Shown: positions 53,372-62,068, numbered from the stretch's first letter. The stretch is 64,000 bases of DNA from Natronolimnohabitans innermongolicus JCM 12255 (GCF_000337215.1 NZ_AOHZ01000041.1:1-64000), one strand, 5' to 3'. Made by a program: numbers and translations. Notes: generated by a model from the letters alone, not told the origin.

Positions 53372-54099
53372 CCGGCGTCGAGACCGAGTCCGAGCAGGAC
53401 CTCTCCGGGGCGACGCTGGAACGGCCGATCGCGGTCGTCGGCACCGACACCGACGTCGGCAAGACCGTCGTTACGGCGGGGATCACGCGCGGGCTGCGAC
53501 GGGCCGGTGCCGACGCGCGGGCGATCAAGCCCGCACAGACCGGCCACCCGCCGGACGACGACGCCAGCTTCGTCGCCGACGCCTGCGGCGACGCCGACGC
53601 GGCGACCTGTCCGCGATACCTCGAGCCCGCACTCGCCCCGCGCGTCGCGGCCGAGGAGGCGGGAGCGCAACTCGCCTACGACGACGTGCTGACGGCCTGC
53701 GAGGAGGCTATCGCCGAGACGCCGGTGCCGATCGTCGAGGGAATCGGCGGCCTTCGCGTCCCGCTGGCCGGCGACCGCGAGGTGATCGACCTCGTCGCCG
53801 ACCTCGAGGCGACCGCCGTCGTCGTCACGCGCTCGGGACTGGGGACGCTCAACCACAGCGCACTCTCGGTCGACGCCCTCGAGCACCGCGGCGTCGACGT
53901 CGCGGGCGTCGTCTGCAACGAGTACGCGGGCGCGACGGTCGCCGAGCGGACGAACCCCGACGAACTCGAGCGGATGACCGGTCACGTCGTGGAGACGATC
54001 CCGCCGCTTTCGGGCGAGTCGCCGGCGGCGATGGCTGCGGGCGTCGTCGACGCGCTTCCGACGAGGTTTTTCGAAACGCTCGTCGACGACGACCGATAG
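53368..54099 (+). CDS. bioD: Dethiobiotin synthetase
   Basis: 243 residues; closes the ureido ring of dethiobiotin using CO2 and ATP. The P-loop is VVGTDTDVGKTVVTAG. AIKPAQTGHPPDD and IVEGIGGLRVPLAGDREV follow, with the conserved Thr/Glu/Gly residues for DAPA binding, and VVTRSGLGTLNHSALS closes the core. Start at 53368 lies on the bioF stop (ATGA). Its substrate DAPA must come from BioU, as no bioA is present here. Confidence 0.94.
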   Translation: MTGVETESEQDLSGATLERPIAVVGTDTDVGKTVVTAGITRGLRRAGADARAIKPAQTGHPPDDDASFVADACGDADAATCPRYLEPALAPRVAAEEAGAQLAYDDVLTACEEAIAETPVPIVEGIGGLRVPLAGDREVIDLVADLEATAVVVTRSGLGTLNHSALSVDALEHRGVDVAGVVCNEYAGATVAERTNPDELERMTGHVVETIPPLSGESPAAMAAGVVDALPTRFFETLVDDDR

Positions 54100-54215
54100 C
54101 GGCGCTGTTTCTGTCGACGATTCCCCGACGGCCGGCCCGACCGTCGCTCGGCGTCGTCACTGAGTTGGTCAATCTACGGCGACAGAACCCTCGTCCCGAT
54201 CCCGACCCGTCGCGC

Positions 54216-54434
54216 TCAGTCGGCGGACGGCATCGGCCGCGCCTCGTCCGGCCCCTGCGACTCGCCGCTGACCGACGTTTCGACGTCCTCGCGCGACTCG
54301 AGGAGCGTCGTGACGAGCTCCGACTTCCGGTGCGTGACCTCGAGGTGGACCCGAAGGTCGGTTCGGTCGGCGAACGTCTCGGTACAGCAGGGACAGGCGT
54401 GTCGGTCGTTCACGTGTCGGTCACCGGTAATCAC
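54216..54434 (-). CDS. Single C2H2 zinc-finger protein
   Basis: 72 residues. HACPCCTETFADRTDLRVH..H fits C-x2-C-x12-H-x4-H, a classical C2H2 finger at residues 14-36. An acidic C-terminal tail follows. Single C2H2 fingers occur in haloarchaea and may bind DNA or protein. ATG at 54434. Stands alone between bioD and rfcL. Confidence 0.65.
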   Translation of the reverse strand: MITGDRHVNDRHACPCCTETFADRTDLRVHLEVTHRKSELVTTLLESREDVETSVSGESQGPDEARPMPSAD

Positions 54435-54523
54435 TGTCGACGGTCAGCGACGTAATAGTGTCGAACGGACAATAGTTTGATTGGTCTGGCAGCGAGACCG
54501 TTCCGGTAGACCGGGTCGCCAGC

Positions 54524-56047
54524 CTAGAGAAAGTCGCTCAGGCCCGACTGGTCGTCGTCCGATTCGGCGTCGTCGGGATCGGCGCTCGAGTCGGCCGGTT
54601 CGGATTCCGAATCCGTCGCCTCGTCACCGCCGCCGGCGGTTGCGAGCGTCTCCTGGCCGTCGGCGTCGGCACTCGAGTCGGCCGATCCAGTGGCTGCATC
54701 GGCGTCGTCGGTGTCAGTCCCGCCGCTCGAGTCGTCGGCCTCGAAGAAGGCCGAGCCGGAGTGTTCGACGACCGCCTCGGCGCGGCGCTCTTCGGCGTCT
54801 TCGACGATCGACTGGACCTTATTCGTGTCCTTTCCGCTGCCGGTGACGAAGGAGACCTCGTTTTCGTCGAGGTCGTAGACGGCGGCCATGCGGACGGTCA
54901 GATCGCGGTTTGTGCAGTGGTGGGTCATCGCCGAGAGGAACGGCAGGATCTCGCGGCGAGCGGTGCCGACGCTCGTCCCCTCGCGTTCGGCGATCCGTTC
55001 GGCGATGGCGTCTCGGGTCTTTCGGGTTCCCTTGGTTCGGCCGAGTTTCGACCAGTAGCTCGGCGGGCCGTAGCGGGTCCACCCGCCTTTCGGTTCGCGT
55101 CTCGAGGACGCGACGCCGGCGGTCATGTTGTCGGTCGCGTACCGCCAGTAGGAGTAGTTCTGCGTGGCGCGGACGCGGCCGAGCCAGCGGTCGGCGTTCG
55201 CGAGGAACTCGTAGGCGTCGGCCAGTTCGGCGCCACGGTAATCCTTCGGGACGTTGTCCTCGATCCAGTTTAACATCTCGTCGGGGTTCTCGTCGACGTC
55301 GTAGGACGCCCGCAGCGCACCTTCGGCGTCTTCCTCCTTGATGACCGTATCGAGGAAGTCGAAGATCCCCTCCGTCGTGTCTCGCTGGCTCGTGACCACG
55401 TCGTCGACGGTCAGCCGGTCTGTGTCCTCCGCGACCGCCTGCAGGTCGTTGACCGCCGAGCGCAGGTCGCCGCTCGTGTCCGCGGCGATCTTCTCTAAGG
55501 CGTCCTCCTCGAACTCGATCCCTTCGCGCCGGCAGATATCCCGGAGGACGGGCACGATCGAGCGCTTCGAGACGTCGCGAAACTCGATCGTCTCACAGGC
55601 GTTGCGCAGCGACTGGCTCATGTCGTAGAACTCGTTTGCGACGAGCACGATCGGCTGGTTGGCGTCTTTGACGACGCGCGTGACCTCGGCCGAACCGCCG
55701 TAGTCGGCGTTGCCGTGGAAGTTGTCCGCCTCGTCGAGGATCACCAGTCGACGGCCCGCCTCGCCGCCGGTGAGCGTCCCGCTTTTTGCGGCCTCGCCGG
55801 CGACGCGTTCGATCACGTCGGCCCCGCGGCTGTCGCTGGCGTTGAGTTCCATCACGGGCCACCCCATGTCGCTGGCCAGCGCGTGGGCCGCGGAGGTCTT
55901 TCCCACGCCCGGACTCCCGTGGACGATCACCGCGTCCCGATGGTCGTCCCACGTCTTGGCCCACTGCTCGAGGTTGTCCCGGGCCTTGTTGTTTCCGCGT
56001 ACCTCCGAGAGCGTCGTCGGACGGTACGTCTCGGTCCAGTCACTCAT
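54524..56047 (-). CDS. rfcL: Replication factor C large subunit
   Basis: 507 residues, AAA+ ATPase of the clamp loader. WTETYRPTTLSEVRGN is the N-terminal RFC box, VIVHGSPGVGKTSAAHAL Walker A, LVILDEADNF Walker B, and TSGDLRSAVNDLQA sensor 2. The C-terminal about 90 residues are acidic, low complexity, and end QSGLSDFL, a degenerate PCNA-interacting box with Gln, Leu and Phe in register. Partner RfcS is not in the window. It loads PCNA, the same clamp used by DinB in this window. Confidence 0.95.
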   Translation of the reverse strand: MSDWTETYRPTTLSEVRGNNKARDNLEQWAKTWDDHRDAVIVHGSPGVGKTSAAHALASDMGWPVMELNASDSRGADVIERVAGEAAKSGTLTGGEAGRRLVILDEADNFHGNADYGGSAEVTRVVKDANQPIVLVANEFYDMSQSLRNACETIEFRDVSKRSIVPVLRDICRREGIEFEEDALEKIAADTSGDLRSAVNDLQAVAEDTDRLTVDDVVTSQRDTTEGIFDFLDTVIKEEDAEGALRASYDVDENPDEMLNWIEDNVPKDYRGAELADAYEFLANADRWLGRVRATQNYSYWRYATDNMTAGVASSRREPKGGWTRYGPPSYWSKLGRTKGTRKTRDAIAERIAEREGTSVGTARREILPFLSAMTHHCTNRDLTVRMAAVYDLDENEVSFVTGSGKDTNKVQSIVEDAEERRAEAVVEHSGSAFFEADDSSGGTDTDDADAATGSADSSADADGQETLATAGGGDEATDSESEPADSSADPDDAESDDDQSGLSDFL

Positions 56048-56089
56048 TGCGAGATGGTTGGTGCGAGTCGCGTTTAGTGGTTGCGGACG

Positions 56090-56464
56090 CTACTCTTCGG
56101 TGACCGTCTTCAGGTCGAGACGAGGCGTAACGTCCTCGTACGTGTCATCGCTCGAGACGATGGTAGCACCATTCGATTCGACGAGGTGAAGCGCGTCGAA
56201 CGGTGTGAACCCGTAGTCTTCCACGTACGTCGCCGCCGTAACGACAGCCTCCGCGTCACCGCGTACCTCGACGAGGGTGGCGGCGTTCGAGACGACGCGT
56301 TCGGTATCACGTTCCTCGCGATAGGCGACCAGTAGGAGTTCGATAAGCGTGAACTGTGACGTCCACAACTCGTCTCGGTGTTCTCTGTATACCGACTCGG
56401 CGGCCTCTCCGAGCCAGTCGTCGTCGTTAATCAGTGCGAGGAGAAAATCAGTTTCCGCATACAT
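56090..56464 (-). CDS. vapC: VapC-type PIN-domain toxin
   Basis: 124 residues. Acidic active-site residues are visible: D5 in YAETDFLLAL, E41 in FTLIELLL, D90 in GFTPFDALHLVES, and D107/108 in IVSSDDTYE. PIN toxins cut RNA, in known cases often tRNA or rRNA. Its ATG directly follows the antitoxin TAG with no gap, so translation is coupled. The PIN fold with a FDALH motif is closest to VapC/FitB-like toxins of archaea. Confidence 0.82.
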   Translation of the reverse strand: MYAETDFLLALINDDDWLGEAAESVYREHRDELWTSQFTLIELLLVAYREERDTERVVSNAATLVEVRGDAEAVVTAATYVEDYGFTPFDALHLVESNGATIVSSDDTYEDVTPRLDLKTVTEE

Positions 56465-56722
56465 CTATCGTCCGGCCTCGTCGAGCGCCGCAGTACGCGC
56501 TTCTTCACGGAGTTCGTTGGCCGACTTCTCGACATCCGCGAACTCGTCCCTGAGTGCCTCGAGCGGAGCGTCGGCGACCGGAACCAGTTTGATCCCGTCG
56601 GGAAGCTGAACGACGTGATATCGATCGCCGTATCGCTCTCGGACGTCCGCTGGAAGCGCGAGACGACCGGTTTCGTTCACCTCGACCGCCGTCGTACTGT
56701 CCTGTTTCCGGAACGAAACCAC
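56465..56722 (-). CDS. vapB: AbrB-type (VapB) antitoxin
   Basis: 85 residues. The N-terminal SpoVT/AbrB swapped-hairpin barrel reads VEVNETGRLALPADVRERYG, then YHVVQLPDGIKLVPV. The C-terminal helical part (LEALRDEFADVEKSANELREEARTAALDEAG) would wrap the toxin. GTG at 56722 is the only plausible start. The pair probably autoregulates through the AbrB domain. Confidence 0.8.
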   Translation of the reverse strand: MVSFRKQDSTTAVEVNETGRLALPADVRERYGDRYHVVQLPDGIKLVPVADAPLEALRDEFADVEKSANELREEARTAALDEAGR

Positions 56723-56873
56723 GTGTGTTACCCCGGATCGATCCGTTCCGATATCGTATCGACGATCGAGAGCGAGGCCGTCCGAGTCCGGCGAGCGTTC
56801 GCGCGAACACGATGGTCTCCGGATCTAACCATCACACCCCTCCTTGAAGCGACTGGCTCGAGTACGGTACCTG

Positions 56874-58415
56874 ATGGCGACTCCGATCGACCTCGTCGAT
56901 CGATCACTGGGCGATGAGACGCGCCGCGAGTTCGCGCAACGGGTCGACGAGCAGGCCCTGCAGATAACCGATGCCCTCCGGGCGGGCCGATTCGAGAGCC
57001 CCGGGTTCGCCCTCGGTCTCGAGCTCGAGGCCTACGCCGTCGACGAGGAGGGGCGGCTCGCTCGAGTCCCGGATCGGGTCTTCGACGAGGACTGCGAGCG
57101 GGAGCTGGGACTGCACAACCTCGAGTTCAACACGGCGCCGACGGCGTTCGACGAGGCGGGGATCGAGGCGCAGGCGTCACAGCTCGGACGACGATACCGG
57201 CGCGCACGGGAAGCCGCCGCGGACACGGGCCTCGAGATCGTCCTCGACGGGATGTGGACGACGCCGCCGCCCGAGGGAACGCAGTCGTATCTCGGGACGA
57301 CCGCCGAGCGCGAGGGCGCGACGCTCGCGGAGAACATGACGCCGTCACCGCGGTACTACGCGATCGACAATCACGTACTGAGCCGGACGGACGGCGAGAT
57401 TTCGCTCTCGGTGCCGGGCGTCGACCGCTCGTTTCCGACGCTGCTGTTCGAGTCGCTCACGAGTTCGATCCAGCCCCACCTGCAACTCCCCGACGTCGAT
57501 GCCTTTCCCCGCTACTATAATCTCGCCGTGCGGACGCTCGGGCCGGTGCTCGCGCTGGCGACGAACTCGCCGTTCCTGCCGCCGGACCTGTACGATCTCG
57601 AGGAAAGTGAGTTCGACGACCCCCTGGAACTCCTCGAGGCCACGCCCCACGAACTCCGGATCCCGGTCTTCGAGCAGTCGATCAACCGGGCGTGGGAGAA
57701 GGTCCGCGTCCCGCGGGACCTCGCGGACGCGACCGACGCCGTCGACCGCCTCGTCGCCGACCCGACGTGTGCGCCGTTTCTCCGCGAGTGGGTCGTCGGA
57801 GACGAGGACGGGAACGGACGCGACGCGTTCCCGGGACGGTTCTGGGAACTCGACCACAAGCGCGGCACCTACTGGCGGTGGCTCCGCACCGTCATCGGCG
57901 GCCAGCCCGTCGGAACGGGCGACCGCTGGTCGGTCCGCCTCGAGTATCGGCCGCTCCCGACCCAGCCGACGGTCGACGAGAGCGTCGGCTTCCAGTGTCT
58001 GGTCGCGGGCCTCCTCCGCGGGCTCGTCGTCACCGATCATCCGCTGGCCGACCTCGAGCGCGACGCCGCCGAACGGAGCTTCTACGCCGTCGTGGAGAAC
58101 GGTCTCGAGGCGGACCTCGCGTGGCTCACCGTCGACGGCGAGCGGACGAGCGATCCAACGGCGATCTACGACGAACTGTTCGAACTCGCCCGACGCGGGC
58201 TCCGCGAGCAGGGCGTCGGCGACGAGACGATCGACGAGTATCTCGCGCCGCTCGAGGCTCGCCGACGCGAGGGAACGACGCCAAGTCGCTGGAAACGACG
58301 GCGCGTTCGCGAGCACCTCGAGGTCGGGATGGAGTTCGCGGACGCCGTTCGAGAGATGCAACGAGAGTACGTCGGGCGGTCGGGACGCGGCGAGCCCCTC
58401 ACGCGATGGTCTTGA
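56874..58415 (+). CDS. GshA/GCS2-superfamily ligase homologue B
   Basis: 513 residues, paralogue of the protein at 4959-6512. GFALGLELEAYAVDEEG carries the paired acids, LGLHNLEFNTAPTAFDE the second acidic strand, and SSIQPHLQLPD the Gln/His strand. Shared blocks include YYNLAVRTLGPVLALATNSPF, RGTYWRW and MQREYV. Identity looks moderate, so duplication is old. A TTG at 56844 is rejected for ATG 56874 (MATPIDLVDRS). Next to VapBC but not coupled to it. The ligase reaction and substrates are unknown. Confidence 0.68.
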   Translation: MATPIDLVDRSLGDETRREFAQRVDEQALQITDALRAGRFESPGFALGLELEAYAVDEEGRLARVPDRVFDEDCERELGLHNLEFNTAPTAFDEAGIEAQASQLGRRYRRAREAAADTGLEIVLDGMWTTPPPEGTQSYLGTTAEREGATLAENMTPSPRYYAIDNHVLSRTDGEISLSVPGVDRSFPTLLFESLTSSIQPHLQLPDVDAFPRYYNLAVRTLGPVLALATNSPFLPPDLYDLEESEFDDPLELLEATPHELRIPVFEQSINRAWEKVRVPRDLADATDAVDRLVADPTCAPFLREWVVGDEDGNGRDAFPGRFWELDHKRGTYWRWLRTVIGGQPVGTGDRWSVRLEYRPLPTQPTVDESVGFQCLVAGLLRGLVVTDHPLADLERDAAERSFYAVVENGLEADLAWLTVDGERTSDPTAIYDELFELARRGLREQGVGDETIDEYLAPLEARRREGTTPSRWKRRRVREHLEVGMEFADAVREMQREYVGRSGRGEPLTRWS

Positions 58416-58682
58416 CTCGCAGTCGTCCGCTGGGCCCGTCCGCGCCAAACGGTCGAAGTCCCGATAATTCGTGCGAAGCGGTGCGGACGTGCCGGACGTG
58501 CAGCCGGTTCGCCGATCTTCGGAGAGAGGTGACGCTCGTCGTTGCGTGTCTCTCTACGGGCGGTGAGAGTCGATATTGTCAATCATACGCAATCAGGGAC
58601 AGGTCAGATAGGATTTGATGAAAGTAATCGGATGTAACAGTTTGTAAACACTTTGATATGGGACGACTGCGATGGGACGGGT

Positions 58683-60053
58683 ATGGAACGTCGAACGTTC
58701 ATTACAACGGCGGGAACCGGAATCGGCATCGGCGTCGGGGTCGCGGGCTGTCTCGACGACGGTTCCGGTGACGGCGCGGGTCCGGGCGAGGGCGACGACG
58801 GCGAGACCGTGGACCTCGAGGACGGCGACGAGGGAGACGCCGACGCATCCGATACTGAGACCGAGACCGACGCTGACGGCGATACCGATGGCAACGGTGA
58901 GGCCGACAGCGACGGGACCGACGACGCCGACGGCGACGACGGTGACGATGAACGCGACGCCGACGACGATAGCGAGACGACGCCCGCGACGTTCGAGGTC
59001 GCCTCGCTGTCGACGACCTCCCCGGTCGACGGCGGCGACACCCTCGAGGTGTCGGCGACGATCGAGAACGTCGGCGACGAGACGGGGACGACCGACGTCG
59101 TGCTGGTCGTCGGCCACGAACCCCAGACCGAGGATAGTCAGGATCTCACGCTCGAGGCGGGCGAGTCGGCGGATATCACCCTCGAGTTTCGGACCGGCGA
59201 GCCGGCTTCGGGAAGCGAGTCGTTCCCCGTCACCGTCGAGACGGGCGCGGACGAGGCGAGCGAGACGGTTACCGTCGGAGCGGACGACAACGGCGACGAG
59301 AACGGCGACACCGAGACCGGCGTCTCGTTCGACTCCTGTAGCCGCGCGACCGTTTCCGGACCCTTCGACGACGGAGACGTCGCCTACGCGAGCACGGGAT
59401 TCTACGACTCCGCAGGCTACGGAAATACCCTGATCGAAGACGGCGTCACGATCGGCGAGGACGTCGACGCGCCGCTCGACGGACCCATCGTCTTCGAGAT
59501 CGGCGACGACGGCGGCGTCTCAGAGAGCGGCGACGAGGTCGTCGTCACGATCCCGGATTACGGCGACTACGGCACGGTCATCACCGGACTGACGACCGAC
59601 GAGGACGATTACGTGATGGCCGGCGTTACACACGAAAATCCCCACGCCGACGACTGCCTCGCGGAACTCGAGGCGGAGTGGGAGGCCGACGAGGGAAATG
59701 AAAACGGCGGCGAGGACGAAGCGGGAAATGACGACGGCGGCAGCGAGCCCACTCCGGCGACGTTCGAGGTGGCCTCGCTGTCGACGACCTCCCCGGTCGG
59801 CGGCGGCGACACCCTCGAGGTGTCGGCGACGATCGAGAACGTCGGCGACGAGACGGGAACGACCGACATCGAACTGATCATCGGCCACAGTCCACAGACC
59901 GAAGACAGCCAGGACCTCACCCTCGAGGCGGGTGAAACGGCGACGATCACGCTCGAGTTCCGGGCTGGCGACCCGGCAGGTGGGAGAGAGTCGTTCCCCG
60001 CTCGAGTCGATACCGGAGCCGATTCGGCGTCCGAAACGGTCACGGTCGAGTAG
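58683..60053 (+). CDS. Tat lipoprotein with two CARDB-like repeats
   Basis: 456 residues. MERRTFITTAGTGIGIGVGVAGC gives twin-Arg and lipobox with Cys23. A very acidic linker runs to about residue 100. Two CARDB-type adhesion/immunoglobulin-like domains follow (PATFEVASLSTTSPV...): residues about 102-190 and 359-447, separated by a distinct beta domain with SCSRATVSGPFDDGDVAYA and FEIGDDGGVS. The second ends the protein. Likely surface-anchored; CARDB units often bind partners or carbohydrate. The first 37 codons of the two repeats are almost identical in DNA. ATG 58683 chosen over 58653. Confidence 0.82.
   Translation: MERRTFITTAGTGIGIGVGVAGCLDDGSGDGAGPGEGDDGETVDLEDGDEGDADASDTETETDADGDTDGNGEADSDGTDDADGDDGDDERDADDDSETTPATFEVASLSTTSPVDGGDTLEVSATIENVGDETGTTDVVLVVGHEPQTEDSQDLTLEAGESADITLEFRTGEPASGSESFPVTVETGADEASETVTVGADDNGDENGDTETGVSFDSCSRATVSGPFDDGDVAYASTGFYDSAGYGNTLIEDGVTIGEDVDAPLDGPIVFEIGDDGGVSESGDEVVVTIPDYGDYGTVITGLTTDEDDYVMAGVTHENPHADDCLAELEAEWEADEGNENGGEDEAGNDDGGSEPTPATFEVASLSTTSPVGGGDTLEVSATIENVGDETGTTDIELIIGHSPQTEDSQDLTLEAGETATITLEFRAGDPAGGRESFPARVDTGADSASETVTVE
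58986..59096 (+). repeat. Near-identical internal repeat, copy 1
   Basis: 111 bases, 108 identical by eye to 59757-59867, encoding the start of the first CARDB-like domain. Beyond this block the two domains diverge at DNA level. Confidence 0.9.
59757..59867 (+). repeat. Near-identical internal repeat, copy 2
   Basis: Partner of 58986-59096, in the same reading frame and 771 bases downstream, at the start of the second CARDB-like domain. Confidence 0.9.
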
Positions 60054-60135
60054 CGATCTCACGCCACGCTTTTCTCGGGTAGCTTCGACCGTGAGCGAAC
60101 GGCGCGACTAACTGCCTCGAGACCGAATCGAGCCC

Positions 60136-60888
60136 ATGCACGTCGCGATCGTCACCGTCGGTGACGAGTTACTGGCCGGATCGACGACGAACACGAACGC
60201 CTCGTGGCTGGCGTCACGGATCACCGAGCGCGGAAGCAGCGTCGAACGCGTTCTGACGATCCCCGACGACCGCGCGTTGATCGCCGATACCGTCTCGGAG
60301 TGGCACGAAACGTTCGACGCCGTCATCGTCACGGGCGGCATCGGCGGCACGCCCGACGACGTGAGCGTCGAGGGCGTCGCCGACGGCCTGGACCGCGACC
60401 TGATCGTCCACGAGGGAATTCGCGAGGGACTGCTCGAGAAGGCCGCCGCGTTTCGCGACGAGAACCCCGAACTGCTCGACGAGTACGACCTCGAGATCGA
60501 CCTCGACGCGACGGCGGCGATTCCGGCGGGGGCGACGCCGATCGTCACCGACGAGAGCTGGGCGCCGGGCTGCGTCGCGGAGAACGTCTACGTCTTCGCC
60601 GGAATCCCCGACGAAATGCGGGCGATGTTCGACCGCGTCGCCGACGAGTTCCGCGGGGACGCCGTCACGCGAACGATCTACACCCCCGCTCCGGAGGGAT
60701 CGCTCCACACCGCCCTCGAGGGCGTCACCGACGCGTTCGACGTCAGCGTCGGGAGCTACCCGCGGAGCGAACGCCGACCTGGTCGAATTCGTGTCCGCGG
60801 AACGGACGTGGACGCCGTCGCCGACGCGATCGCGTGGCTCGAGGAGCGAGTCGAGACGACCGAACCGCCGGAGACGAGTCAACGCTAG
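60136..60888 (+). CDS. MoaB/CinA-type molybdopterin-binding domain protein
   Basis: 250 residues. HVAIVTVGDELLAGSTTNTNASWLASRI and AVIVTGGIGGTPDDVSVEGVAD are the MoCF-biosynthesis fold motifs (GDEL and TGG-x-GxTPDD). The C-terminal part (EGSLHTALEGVTDAF and SYPRSERRPGRIRVRG) matches the archaeal COG1058 group near CinA. It lacks the PncC-like amidase domain, so nicotinamide-nucleotide deamidation is not supported. Function is not established in archaea. Its stop overlaps the end of the convergent DUF7521 gene by 4 bases. Confidence 0.82.
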   Translation: MHVAIVTVGDELLAGSTTNTNASWLASRITERGSSVERVLTIPDDRALIADTVSEWHETFDAVIVTGGIGGTPDDVSVEGVADGLDRDLIVHEGIREGLLEKAAAFRDENPELLDEYDLEIDLDATAAIPAGATPIVTDESWAPGCVAENVYVFAGIPDEMRAMFDRVADEFRGDAVTRTIYTPAPEGSLHTALEGVTDAFDVSVGSYPRSERRPGRIRVRGTDVDAVADAIAWLEERVETTEPPETSQR

Positions 60889-61157
60889 CGATACAGGGAG
60901 AGATAGAGCATCCCGAAGCCGACGATGAACGGAATCGTCTCGACGACGTAAAACACCGTCAACGGCTCGGAGAGCTGCGACGTGATCGTTGTGAAGCCGA
61001 CGCCCATGCTCAGGAAGGCGAAGCCGATGAACGCGGACTCGAGGCGCTTCGACGGCCGCTGACGGTAGGATTGGAAGCTGATGAGCGTCAGGCCGAGCGA
61101 GAGGGCGAAGACGGCCATCTGCATCACCATGAGCAGAATGTCGACGAGTTCGGTCAC
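60885..61157 (-). CDS. DUF7521-like small membrane protein
   Basis: 90 residues from GTG 61157: TELVDILLMVMQMAVFALSLGLTLISF, then FIGFAFLSMGVGFTTI, and VFYVVETIPFIVGFGMLYLSLY give three membrane spans with a short basic loop YRQRPSKR. The longer frame to 61244 is Arg/Ser-rich and improbable. It follows the winged-helix gene on the same strand by about 113 bases; this pairing is common in haloarchaea in my recollection, suggesting a membrane partner that regulates the transcription factor. Confidence 0.7.
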   Translation of the reverse strand: MTELVDILLMVMQMAVFALSLGLTLISFQSYRQRPSKRLESAFIGFAFLSMGVGFTTITSQLSEPLTVFYVVETIPFIVGFGMLYLSLYR

Positions 61158-61270
61158 GGACGACACCTCCGACGAACGCAAACGAGTGGCTGACGGCTCT
61201 CGTCGGCGCGTCGACGCTCGGAACGGGCTCCCGTCGATCTGCACTCGAGATCCGGACTCATGTTCCCGCG

Positions 61271-61621
61271 TTACCTCGCACCCAGTTCGTCCCAGAGCTG
61301 CGTGAATCGGTCGGGAAGATTCTCTTCGCGGAAGATTCGAACGTCGTACTCGTCGTCCTCGAGGGAGATGACGGTGCTGTTGAAGTTACACGTGTACTCC
61401 TTGTAGTGGTTCCCGTCGTCGGCGACCAGCGTCCGCGTCTTGATGAGGTCGTTCCCTTCGAGCACCTCGAGGCGGCGATAGATAGTCGGTTGAGAGAGAT
61501 CGAGTCGCTCCGCGAGCTCCTTTGCCGATCCTGGCTCGCGGCTGATCGACGCGAGGACGGTACGGGCGTGTTCGTCCCCGATCGTGTTGAGAATCTCCTC
61601 GATGGAGGATTCGTCGTCCAT
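61271..61621 (-). CDS. ArsR-type winged-helix regulator
   Basis: 116 residues. IEEILNTIGDEHARTVLASISREPGSAKELAERLDLSQPTIYRRLEVLEGNDLIKTR is an ArsR-like winged helix with recognition helix SQPTIYRRLEVL. A wing-like DDGNHYKEYTCNFNST and a C-terminal helix RFTQLWDELGAR follow. No metal-site Cys pair is present. Paired with the DUF7521 gene; the ligand is unknown. A/T-rich sequence upstream (61640-61690) holds its promoter. Confidence 0.85.
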   Translation of the reverse strand: MDDESSIEEILNTIGDEHARTVLASISREPGSAKELAERLDLSQPTIYRRLEVLEGNDLIKTRTLVADDGNHYKEYTCNFNSTVISLEDDEYDVRIFREENLPDRFTQLWDELGAR

Positions 61622-61867
61622 ACACGATTCAATTGGAAGGTCATCGCTAAAGGTTTTCCGTGTACTGGTGAAATAGTTTTTAATTGATACATAGCGAACA
61701 CGAATTCGTCGCCGAGATGGACGGTTGTACCGAGCACGCGGGAACGGACCCGGATACGCACCGGTGCTCGCGGGTGACTTCAGTTTCTGAAAATACCTAT
61801 TTATACGTCTTCTCGAACGACGAAGCCAGTGATGGCGATATATCAGTGGTGGATGTAATGGAGACGT

Positions 61868-62068
61868 ATGGCAACGACTAATGGCGTATCAAACGGGATG
61901 ACCGAACAGTGTGACGTCTGTGATACCGAGACGCTCCACGAGGTGTCGATTCAGCTCGTTACCGAGGGTGGCGACGAAGATACCGCGCAGTTTTCCCGCG
62001 AACCGTACCGCGTTCGAGAGTGCATCCGCTGCGGTCATCGCGACAGCAAGCGAATGAACAACGCGTGA
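61868..62068 (+). CDS. Small zinc beta-ribbon protein (DUF7835-like)
   Basis: 66 residues. TEQCDVCDTETLHEVSIQLV and VRECIRCGHRDSKRM give two CxxC knuckles separated by 34 residues, a common haloarchaeal zinc ribbon. GGAG lies four bases before the ATG and TATTTATA at 61798-61805 is the probable TATA box, implying a leader of about 40 bases. A 65-codon frame from TTG 61684 ending at 61881 overlaps its start and is not annotated. Confidence 0.68.
   Translation: MATTNGVSNGMTEQCDVCDTETLHEVSIQLVTEGGDEDTAQFSREPYRVRECIRCGHRDSKRMNNA

Noticed and set aside
61684-61881. 65-codon frame from TTG overlapping the zinc-ribbon gene
   Set aside because: Weak start, runs through the TATA box of the next gene, and has no typical codon bias.
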